A stretch of DNA of 64,000 nucleotides from Pinus tabuliformis (taxonomy: Eukaryota; Streptophyta; Pinopsida; Pinales; Pinaceae). Below are positions 55,012-64,000 of this stretch, in pieces. The DNA is taken from NCBI GenBank assembly GCA_031772625.1, contig CM062817.1, forward strand, positions 885,460,184 through 885,524,183, written 5' to 3'. A program made the position numbers and the translations under genes. Every line of letters begins with the position of its first letter. Within the stretch, counting starts at the first letter, position 1. A model generated the notes under the pieces. The model ran no database searches and was not told where the DNA came from. It saw only the letters and a list, made by a program, of their open reading frames with translations.

Positions 55012-55431
55012 ATGTCGACGTCTCTTCAAAAATACATTGGTTTTGCTGATGGTGCTTGTTGTAATACACGAAACATTTCTTCCGCAGCTTGGGTTATCTA
55101 TTCACCCTCTGATGAGTTGGTATCTATGCATGGGGTAAGCCTCGGTCAAACAATGAACAACATATCAGAGTATAGTGCAGTGATTGAGTTATTATCTGAA
55201 TCCATCTCATTTGGGATTCAGAGTTTGATTGTGAGGTTAGATTCTGAACTCGTTGTATTGTAGCTTAATAGAGTTTATGCCATTAGAAATCCAGTGTTAT
55301 TAAGATTATTTTTGAGAGTTCGTCTCTTGGAACCTGAATTTGACTATATTGAATATCAGCGTATTCCAAGATATTTAAATACATTAGCAGATGCAATTGC
55401 TTCTCGAATGTTAAGTAGACATTTGCAATAA
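55012..55431 (+). pseudogene. G2 archaeal-type RNase H ORF
   Basis: Exactly 420 nt like G1. FADGAC, NNISEYSAVIELL, RLDSELVV and LADAIAS keep the four catalytic acids. One stop, TAG at 55261-55263, stands where G1 has Gln82 (CAG-type change). Without it the frame is open from ATG to the final TAA. Confidence 0.8.
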
Positions 55432-55621
55432 TCAAACAGTAAATTTAAAAACATTTCATAACATGTTTTACAAGATAGCCAGTAATAGTGATATAGTATA
55501 GCATAGAAGTGTGTCAAATATACATCGTCTTCGATCATAGGTTGAAAAACACCTTATGATCGGCAAAAATGATAGTACAAAAAGCAAAAATGTCATATGT
55601 CTACAACAGGCGATCATCCTA

Positions 55622-56858
55622 TCACTGGTGATGATCACAATAAGAAACCATTGTTCGGGCCACCCTACAAAGGAACCTCCTGAAAGGTCCTGGGACCCCA
55701 ATCACATAGCGTTGTAACCTAAGAGGAATGTCATCTATGCTAGTCTCTGGAATATCAGCCGTCATGCGCTCTATATGGTTTTCCAATTCGGCCAGGGTCT
55801 CTGTAGATTCGTCCCATGGGGCTGGTACTTCTACAGTTGGATGTTTCCTCTCATAAGGCCGGAGAGTGGCTGGTCGCCGTGGACCTACATCTGCATTTGA
55901 AACCTTTTACTGTCAGTTTTGTGACGATTAAAAATTTAAATTTAAAATTAAAATTAAAATTAAATAAATAAATAAATAATTAGAAAATGTTGAAAATGAT
56001 TTTACCTGAGTCATCCCATTGCTCTCTTGGTGGAAGAGCGATGTCTGGGTCTCCAAGATAATCCATCCCAGCATAAGGAAAATCCTGAATCGCAAAAACT
56101 TGATTCTCCAACCAGCGAAAATACTCAGGAGGAAATCGAACAACCTCTGAACCCTCCTCAGGGTGACGGGCCATAACTACAACCCAACGCATCAGTTTGG
56201 GCTCTCGGGGAAGTCCAGCTTCAACAGAAAGATGTTGTGGGACCAACATTGGGACCCTCTCTAGACCAAAGCTCACAACTAAGAAACCATATCCAAATTT
56301 TTTCAGTTGTCCGTCCTTTGCTCTAGTCAGTTGGCCTTTTACATTAGCCAACACATCTTCACACCAGTTGAAGACGGTGCCTTGATAACAATCTACTACC
56401 ATTCGCATTTGGGATCCGGTGGCCATATGCAGTGCTGCGCTTCCGCAGAGTCTGGTGATAGTAAATGTAATCACTTTGAGTTCAGGATGGGAGATGGTTT
56501 TGATATCAATCCCCTTGTCTTTGGTTTGGTTGTTACAAAACTCTAGCCGGAGACCATCGACAGACTGGCCACCTGGCCTAGTCCCGAATAGAGTCAATTG
56601 TTCACCTCTCTTGGGCAAACCAATCAAAAAGTAAATGTCCTCTGGCTCCATTTTGAGCTAGTGGCCACCAATAATGAAACATTGGTCCTGTATATTCCAT
56701 CTGTCCACCAGCCACTGCAGAAAGTCTACTTGGGCCCTCATGCCAGGTATGGCCCAGAATTTAAATAGCCCGCATGCCTTCAATGCATCTATCAAAGGTT
56801 GATGATTAATTGCAGCGAAGTCCACATCTTCGTGCTCCCATTCCCACCAACTAAGCAT
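55622..56858 (-). pseudogene. Antisense spliced gene, plant-mobile-domain-like (G2)
   Basis: Exons 56858-56006 and 55890-55622 give 374 codons. The 115-bp intron (56005-55891) has donor ACTCAG/GTAAAAT and acceptor AAATGCAG/AT and falls at the same codon as in G1. The protein matches G1 over its length (EDIYFLIGLPKRGE; ERVPMLVPQHL; DFPYAGMDYLGDPDI; end FLCRVARTMVSYCDHH). One in-frame stop, TAG at 56655-56657 where G1 has Gln, breaks it. Exon 3 is convergent with the aRNH ORF, 190 bases away. Confidence 0.65.
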
Positions 56859-57328
56859 GGTATATATCCTACATTGAAAGAAAAGGCAGATTAGAACATT
56901 TTAAATCAAAGTTTTTGGGCGGAAATTGAAGAATTTGAAATTGTAAAACCTATGCCGCAGGGACCGCACTCTCCAGTTAGAGATAGTGCGTAGGTTCGCA
57001 CTCTGCCCAAACAGCAGGTGCAGACCCCTGGCTCTTTCCTGTGTATGAAAAATTCAGGGTCCGCAGGTTTCGCATGTTGCGCCTGCGGACCCCCACGAGC
57101 GGACTTTTAAACAAAATTCTTCCTAAAAATCAAAATAAAAACCTAAAAACAAAATTCAATCGGTTGAAATACAAGATTAAAGTGATGTGGATTACCTGGA
57201 GGTGACGGTTTTCGATTCCAACGAACGAATTTTCTGCAATCTTCACGGGAAGTTTCTTACCCAAAAGCTCTCTTTTCTCACTCTGAAGTCAAACAGTAAA
57301 AATGAATTTACAAAAGCCCTTTTTATAA
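56859..57328 (-). promoter_or_regulatory. Promoter, leader exon and intron 1 of antisense gene (G2)
   Basis: TATA box TTATAAAA (57328-57321) stands 125 nt before the donor GTCACCTCCAG/GTAATC (exon end 57196). A 327-bp intron (57195-56869) ends TTCAATGTAG before GATATATACC. The leader exon ends CCTCCAG in both elements. The intron holds a perfect 11-bp stem, GGGTCCGCAGG at 57057-57067 with its complement at 57082-57092. Confidence 0.65.
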
Positions 57329-57339
57329 GCTTTTTTGAA

Positions 57340-59067
57340 TAAATGAATTTTTAATTTGTTTATTTTTCACTTTAAAGAGGTAACTTTTGAAGCATTTTTA
57401 TTTATTTTAAACAGGTATGAGTAATGTTTGAGTTTTTGTGCAGGATATCGAATTTTTCAAGCAAAATTCATCATTTTCAACAAAAACATTAGAGTCATCT
57501 TTAAGCTCTTTTCTGACTCCTAAAATATGAAAATATTGCCGAGTTTTTCTTTTTAAGCTCGTTAGACCGGAATTAAAAGGATGGTCCACTTATAGCTCTT
57601 TTCTGACCATATAACCATGAAAAGATTGCCGGATTTTTGTCGTTTCAAATTCGATATTGGTTATAAAACAACATGTCGTTGATCGCTTTTTTACTTTTTC
57701 AAATCAGAGACACTAATGATGAAAAGTACTCCTTGATCGTAAAGGTCAAGGGGTTCTCTCGAGTATTATTTTATACTTTTTCGGGCTTGGGGCACACAAA
57801 TTTACGAAAAAGGACAACCATGGAGTTTTCTTAAGTTTTTCTTTTGACTCCTAAAATTGAAAAACGCTGAGTTTCTCCTATACTAGACTCGTTAAAATTT
57901 AACAGTAAAGGACCTGCTCAATTACAAACAGGAACAGACCACTCCTTCTTAGGGTTTGAATTTAAAATAATCAAGCAAATGGTATCCTCCTCAAGCTTGT
58001 CAAAAATAAAGAGGTACTTGCCAGAAATGGTGGGGGAAAAGAGAGAAAAGTGAACCTGTTTTTCATACTTTCTGTCTCAAAAAAACATTTTCCACTCTTG
58101 AACACGACACTTTTTGTTAACCTGGGTTGGGAAATCCTTTGCCTAACAATTAATCAAACCATATTGAAAGTCTTTATCCGGTTTCTGGGTATTAGCTTTG
58201 GGTCAATTGTCACCAAACCATCTGCAGTGTCATTATGTGTTCAAGAGGTCAGTGCAAATAAACCATTCATCTGCAAAATATTTGTCATCCATTTTGACCA
58301 TCCCTGAGTCAGTCCTTGCAACTATATTTCTTCAAACTTGATCTATAATTTCGTGTTGTGGGCTTGCCTACGACGGATCGCTTTCTATCGACTCCAGCTC
58401 ATTATCTACAAAGATGATCTAGAAATCGTCAGTACATTGGAATCTGCATGCCTCAATGGTAGGTTTCTCACCTTTGACGATAGGTTGCATCATTGACCTT
58501 CGATCAAAGGATTCCTTGACATGTTTGACATCAACACATCTATTCACATTTCATGGATTTTACTGGGTACTTTGAGAGCCATTGACATTACTGGTGGTTT
58601 CTCTCACACTTGTTAACAGTTTACATCATTGACCGGTAATAAAGTGGTTTCTACCATGTTCGACTTCAACACATTCATTCACATGGATAGAATCGTACTA
58701 TTTCGAGAAGTAGAAATCAAGACCCTGGATCTAGTTTCCACCATCCAGGCTGCGAGGAATTTTATTATTCATTATATAATGGACTATTCATAAACAGATG
58801 GTTGCGCCCATACTGTGTCTACATATGTCTATACTTGTGATGTATTACAAGATCATTCCTATATCAGAGCAGTTTAGTTAGTTTTGATCTGAGTATGGGA
58901 ATGCCTACCTCAGCGATGATATGATATCATATATATATTTTGTATTGAATGTTTTTACAGGTTCCAACCAAGCTCTCCACAGGATGATCCTCGAAATGAT
59001 AAAGTACTTCACTCTTCTTAGATGACAAATACTATCTATTACAGACTTCGCACTTTAGGGGGCAATC
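57340..59067 (+). other. G2 3' untranslated region
   Basis: About 1.7 kb without a recognised gene. Near 57490-57630 and 57840-57870 a segment around AGCTCTTTTCTGAC and AAAATATTGCCGAGTTTTT recurs in diverged form. An 85-codon frame at 58050-58307 is unassigned. The purine tract before the LTR is TTTAGGGGGCAA. Confidence 0.5.
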
Positions 59068-60117
59068 TGTTGCACAAAATATTGTCACCATGACATTCTG
59101 CAGTCAGTGTGAGTCTATCACCACTCATACTGTCCTCCTTTGCAAGTCTTAAACCTCAGCTCTTCATGTCAAGCCTTAAAAATGAGATAAATTCCTTGAA
59201 AATCTCTAAAACTCTGGTTCCGCACTTTCTCTTAGCATTACCTGCGGTCCCGCACCCCTTGGTCATGTCCCTTGCGGACTTGCCTGCTCTGTCTCTAAAG
59301 GAAAGGGTGCGGACCCCTGTAAAAGTAAAAAAGGCATAAGTTTATTATTAAAAACTCACTTTGGGTTAATTCTGGACGCTTCTAGAAGGAATCTTGAGGT
59401 GGCAAGTTCGCTCCTAGGTGGTTCATGCATCCCATAACTAAAGGAGATAACCCCTTGATGACAGTAGCTTATCCCTTTGAAGGAGGACTCTATCCCTTTA
59501 AGGTGGACCTGGTAACTTCCTTCCTCTGCACTATAAATTGAGGCATTGTGCTGGTTGCTAGGGAGGTTGAAAGATGAATATTTTTTAGGGTAAATGTTGT
59601 TGGAATTTAGACTTCCTAATTGAGCTTGAGAGGAGAGATTACATACCTTTTGATCTCTTTGGGAAGAGTGTGAAGCTTGTCAAAGTAGAGGAGATTCTTG
59701 CTGGACCCTGGAGGAGCTTGTACAACATCAAGGTACCAAGGTTGTAAAGTTCTTCTTTGTTTAAAGTTAATACAATCAAGTTCATTTTTATCAATAAGTT
59801 GTCTTCTATGGTTTATTTCATGAATTCCTTGATCATCATGATAAATATGGTTTATTATATTGGCTATGCAGGTATTATTTGATGTGTGCTTGTTTGTGAT
59901 TGCAGGTTCTTTAAAAGGAAGCTCATTTGGATGGTCGAAGCGTGGCTGCCACAAACTAGCGTTGGACTTGAGGTATGCTCTTAAACACCTCGTGGCTTTT
60001 ATTTATAAATCACAATATTTAGAGAAAGATAGAATTTGCTTGTCTTGCTTGTCGCTAGATATCAGTAGATACTAGGGAGATCGGTCTTGTCCGCAAGAAC
60101 GATTTATCCGACCGACA
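59068..60117 (+). repeat. 3' LTR of G2
   Basis: 1050 bp, TGTTGCACAAAATATT to CCGACCGACA, partner of 39589-40640. TATA box at 59532-59538 (CTATAAA). Followed by the target duplication GGGAC. Confidence 0.9.
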
Positions 60118-60122
60118 GGGAC

Positions 60123-61596
60123 ATCACTTACATCTCGAAAATAAGGAAGCTTAGTCCTTCCATATGAACTTTGATCCTAAGTATAAGCTAAACTTCCAAG
60201 GATACAATGACTAATGCATTGTTATGATGAAGTTCTTTTGAAATGGTAAATGCACGCATGCAGACCACAACATCGAGTGCAGGGTATCCAATAATGTGAT
60301 AAAGTTTGTGTTCCTAGAAAACCAATGATTGCATCATCACCAACATAAACATAAGAAATATATATTAAACATGAAACTACTGAATATTACAATGAAACAC
60401 TAGCTATATGAGACCTTAAATTGCATTGGGAACATGTATAGGGAGGATTATAAAAGGATCATATGTCATTGCAACTTTAGGACAACCCAAAGGCTGCAAT
60501 GAGAATGAACACATATTTGAGTGCAATGGGAATTGGTGAAAGTATTGATGCACGTGCAGAGCACTGGTGAAACGGGTAACCTTGGTTGGAGAACATCGCC
60601 CAATGTGTGATCAAGGACCAATAACACCATATATGTAATGGAGACGCGAGTTTTTAGGAAGCACTCAACGTTAAACTCTATTTTTTTGTGTGATATCGCA
60701 TCCCATAGGGCTAACCCAGAGTCACTAGATATCAAAAACCTGATTTCACCATTCCTATAATGCACTGGGAATTCTTAGATTCCATATTGGAAACCCTTGA
60801 TGTTGGCCTTGCACTAAGCGCTAACACACCATGAGGAACTTTGTTGATCGCAAATGCAGAATCATGGAATATTGGTAATAACTCGTGTCAATATGTAGTA
60901 ATAATATGAGATTGCATTGAGGAAATTATGTTAGCATAAGGGTTGTAATAGTACCATTGCACAAAAAATATAACAATGCATTGGATGGGCCATCATATTA
61001 ACAATGAGAAAGGATCACCACACTGTAAAGCTAATGAATGTGGCCATCATATACATGGCTTGAAGGATCAATGGCTAAAACATATGATGAGAGGTGTAAG
61101 CCACATGGGTCTTAGGAAGAGGTATAGTGCAACCCATGTCGGAAGGGATATGAATTGATAGCGTTTAGACCAGATAATAAAGCCTCGATGGACTATGTCA
61201 CCAAGGAATAAAAACTTACACACTGCATGGATAATTCTCCTACAGTTGTTGCATTATAAGCAATATGATAAAGTCTGATATATGGCAACAACTGCAGCAT
61301 TCAAACGTGAATATGTGCAGGAGAAGTGATAAAAGGATTTGTCAAAACTTTTTGGGAGAATAATGCAAAGAAAATTATATGCAGTATTGGAATCATATGT
61401 GCATGGTCAAGGGAAACAATTCAAATGAGTTGTGAAAAATGAACTAGTAAATGTACATTGGTTTGAATACAAGGAACAATGATATACTATATGTGTTTTG
61501 AATGACCTTATGAATGTGATGCCATGAGCAGTGATTTGAAGCGGAATAATGCAAAAGAGAAGCCATTTTAGAATAGAGCACACGCTACAAGCCATG

Positions 61597-61600
<4 letters not shown>
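60123..61600. other. Unassigned AT-rich region
   Basis: About 1.5 kb right of G2 with no reading frame, repeat pair or primer site that could be supported. Confidence 0.45.
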
Positions 61601-61668
<68 letters not shown>

Positions 61669-61692
61669 ATATCTATATATATATCTATATCT

Positions 61693-61723
<31 letters not shown>

Positions 61724-61732
61724 TATATATCT

Positions 61733-61804
<72 letters not shown>
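61601..61804. repeat. Compound TA / TATC microsatellite
   Basis: About 200 bases of (TA)n interrupted by two blocks of CTATAT/(TATC) units at about 61666-61720 and 61730-61760. The long Tyr-Ile and Ile-Asp frames across it are artefacts. Confidence 0.95.
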
Positions 61805-61810
<6 letters not shown>

Positions 61811-64000
61811 TGAAAGTAAATACCTAGTGCCATGGAAGTACTAGAAAAGGTAGTTTGTACAAACATTATAGTGGATAGAATAAGTTTCCATGTTGCAATG
61901 ACATATTGAAAAATACGATCAAAAGTGTGACTAGCCAACCACACTCACTATTGAAGGCTCGCACAAAGGCTATGCACTAACAATGAACTGCCAAACTGTG
62001 TCTACTAGATGATGCATCCAGCAGTGCAATTGCAGGGTCGATACATGTTCGATACAGTGGAAATAGATGCTATGTGTTGCCAATGACAATGAAATGATCA
62101 ATCAGGTATGTAACAATATTTCAAACATAGCTTTGAATGAAAATCCAAAGTGTGATAGTCGAGAAAAAGGTATATAAGAAAACAATTGCATTGGAGGAGT
62201 ATATGTCAGATTCATGATTATATAGAGAACATGCGTTGATTAAACAAAATGATTTAATGAGGAACAAGGAGTGATATTATAATCACACAAGCGCGCTATA
62301 AAAAGGTAGATTTTCTACCTCTATCTAACAAAGTGATTTAATGAGGAATAAGAAGTGATATTATATAGAAAGGTAGATGGTCTACCTCTATCTAACTGGA
62401 AAATACAATAAACACATGGCATTGGAAAGATGAAATTCATGCTACTTGAAGGGGCTTTTATTAAAAAAAAATAATGTTCTGTTGGAGCATTAGCAAAGTA
62501 GCCTTTGGTGCATAATGAATTCTAAATACCTAATTCAATGGAGCCACGTGCTTATTATAAAGCTTTGAATTCCTCAAGAGTGCACAACACACTCCAAGAG
62601 CATAGTCTGACCCTGATTTCTGCCAAATGTGATGCATAAGTTCTCTCACACATTATAGTTCTCATAACCAGGGTATCATTTTGTCTTCCATGAAAATGAA
62701 AAGGGTAATATGATATTGTGGTATCATTTTGTCTTCCTAAAGCCTAAACAATATATGCAAAACCCTGCTAAACCAGGGTATCGTTTTGTCTTCCTAAACC
62801 CTAAATAATATATGCAAAACCCTGCTAAAGTCACGAATAAGTGCATGGCTAAGTGGTATGCCATGGTAGCCATATACCAATCATATGAACCATACCAAAG
62901 GGTGCATTGAGTTGAAATAAAATTACAAAACATATATCAATCGCATAAAGGGATCAGATACAACAACATGACAAAGATTAAGCTGACAATGAAGTAGTAA
63001 AAGAATATATAAAGTACACAAAGGCATGGCATTTGGTGTAATATATTCAAGTTTCTTGGAACACCATGATACGACACTTTTATTCTTAAAAGTGAAATAA
63101 ACCAAAACATATGTTAAGGGAAGAAATGACAACTAAAAGCAATAAGAATAATTTCCAAGAACATTGGAACTAATTTTCAAATCTTGGCATATGCAAAGGT
63201 CCAAATGATTATCAAAGCAATGCGCAAGAAATATTATATTATATGAGCAAATATTATGTGAGATAAAGGGAACATTAAATGTTGTAAGATGAAATTGTGA
63301 TAACGTGGTGCTATTACGTTTCTAGTAACGGGACCAAGGAAGAATGAGCCTAGCAATTTCAATATCAACACCCTAGGGCTATGAACTCTTACTCTTCTAA
63401 CATTTATTTGTGATAATTATTTTATATTTTATTAAGGTGTATTCATCTTGATTTCTAACTAATGGTTGTGTGTCTTTGCAAGATCAAAATTGCGGGAACA
63501 ATTGGTGATCATTTAAGTCAAGTGCTTTGTAGATGATTGAACCAAATAGGTGGTGATCATGGAATATTCAACTTGGTAGCAATGTGATCCAAAAACATAA
63601 TGAATACCTCATCAAATTCCAATACCTTCCCACAAGAGGAAAAGTCAAAGCTCGTTGAATCTTTAATTATCATTTTGTAAAATATTATTTTGTCATTAAT
63701 GACAAATTATTAAGCCATGTGAAAGGACAAAAGAAGAATGTCAAAAATTATCAATAAGTCCAAGAGTCGCTTGGAAGCTGAAGAGTCATGAGGGAGTTAA
63801 AGAGTCCCATAGAAGGTGAAGGGTCAAATTATTTGTTATAAATGTACCCTCATAGCTCAAGCAAAGGGACTTTCAACACTTGAGCTAGGCTAGTATAGGA
63901 TTGCTACTTTGTGCTTGAGGAGCTAAAGGCCTTCTCTCTTGGTAACCTATAGGTGGAGAGGTTGTGAGGCTAGTTTACGTCATGAAGATGTTATGAAATG
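61805..64000. other. Unassigned AT-rich region with short tandem repeats
   Basis: No gene recognised. About 62240-62395 is a diverged tandem pair around TGATTTAATGAGGAA and GGTAGAT..TCTACC (a small palindrome). 62718-62830 holds two units of about 57 bases with TTTTGTCTTCCTAAA and ATATGCAAAACCCTGC. Near 63836 GTTATAAATGTACC followed by CTTGAGCTAGGCTAG resembles an LTR promoter region, but no LTR boundary is visible before the window ends. Confidence 0.4.

Larger units (their letters stand above)
39584..60122 (+). mobile_element. Structurally complete Tat/Ogre-like Ty3 element G2
   Basis: Flanked by GGGAC at 39584-39588 and 60118-60122. LTRs are 39589-40640 and 59068-60117, with an Arg(ACG) primer site after the first and a purine tract (TTTAGGGGGCAA) before the second. 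Order: 2-kb leader, Gag, protease, RT, degenerate RNase H, integrase, archaeal-type RNase H, antisense gene. Two insertions (C2 46437-50936 and a LINE fragment 50990-51644) enlarge it from about 15 to 20.5 kb. The proteins are related to G1 along their whole length but broken by many stops. Confidence 0.9.

Noticed and set aside
58050..58307. 85-codon frame in the G2 3' region
   Set aside because: No recognisable motif, and no homologous frame was found in G1; length is compatible with chance.
61549..61944. Open frames of repeated Tyr-Ile or Ile-Asp
   Set aside because: Translation of the TA/TATC microsatellite.
62791..62806. CCTAAACCCTAAA as interstitial telomere repeat
   Set aside because: Only about two units, inside a different 57-base tandem repeat.

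Overview
The window looks like intergenic DNA of a large, repeat-rich seed-plant nuclear genome. No host single-copy gene, rRNA gene or canonical tRNA gene was recognised in 64 kb. Almost everything that can be named is an LTR retrotransposon, a solo LTR or a LINE fragment, nested in layers and mostly decayed. Primer sites matching plant initiator-Met and Arg(ACG) tRNAs, several Ty3/gypsy and Ty1/copia lineages, and old diverged LTR pairs would suit a conifer-type genome, but the species cannot be fixed from the sequence.

Layout. 1-2592: 5' end of a minus-strand Ty3 element (E1: Gag/protease, iMet primer site, 5' LTR). 2593-5041: a gag-only copia-like element (C0), whose 3' end is tandemly duplicated to about 7.2 kb. 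6653-20928: an old plus-strand gag-only element (E2: coiled coil, G-patch, two zinc knuckles). It holds a minus-strand solo LTR (8749-10483, 5-bp target duplication) and a minus-strand copia element (C3, 11461-18121) carrying minisatellites. 20929-25544: a deleted copia element (C1) in the end of the E2 3' LTR. 25545-~32590: a Tat/Ogre-like Ty3 element (G1), 5'-truncated but with an intact 1410-residue polyprotein, a separate archaeal-type RNase H ORF and an antisense spliced gene. 33033-33178: an imperfect hairpin. 33601-36015: a minus-strand LINE fragment split by a solo LTR with a perfect target duplication. 37.7-38.8 kb: a decayed Ty3 gag. 39589-60117: a second, structurally complete element (G2) of the G1 family, with paired LTRs, target duplication GGGAC and an Arg primer site. 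G2 is interrupted by a non-autonomous copia element (C2) and a LINE fragment. 60.1-64 kb: AT-rich DNA with a long TA/TATC microsatellite and no recognisable gene.

The most interesting object is the G1/G2 family. Both copies end, downstream of pol and the extra RNase H, with a convergent antisense gene. It encodes a protein of about 375 residues that resembles the plant mobile domain family. In both copies the gene has a TATA box 125 nt from the first splice donor, a short leader exon, a roughly 0.33-0.35 kb first intron, one long coding exon, a short second intron at the same codon, and a homologous last exon. The gene is therefore an inherited component of the retrotransposon lineage, with its own promoter and splicing signals. 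The classical RNase H has lost two catalytic acidic residues in both copies while the added archaeal-type RNase H keeps all four. G2 is broken mainly by CAA/CAG/CGA to stop changes, the footprint expected of methylated-cytosine decay.
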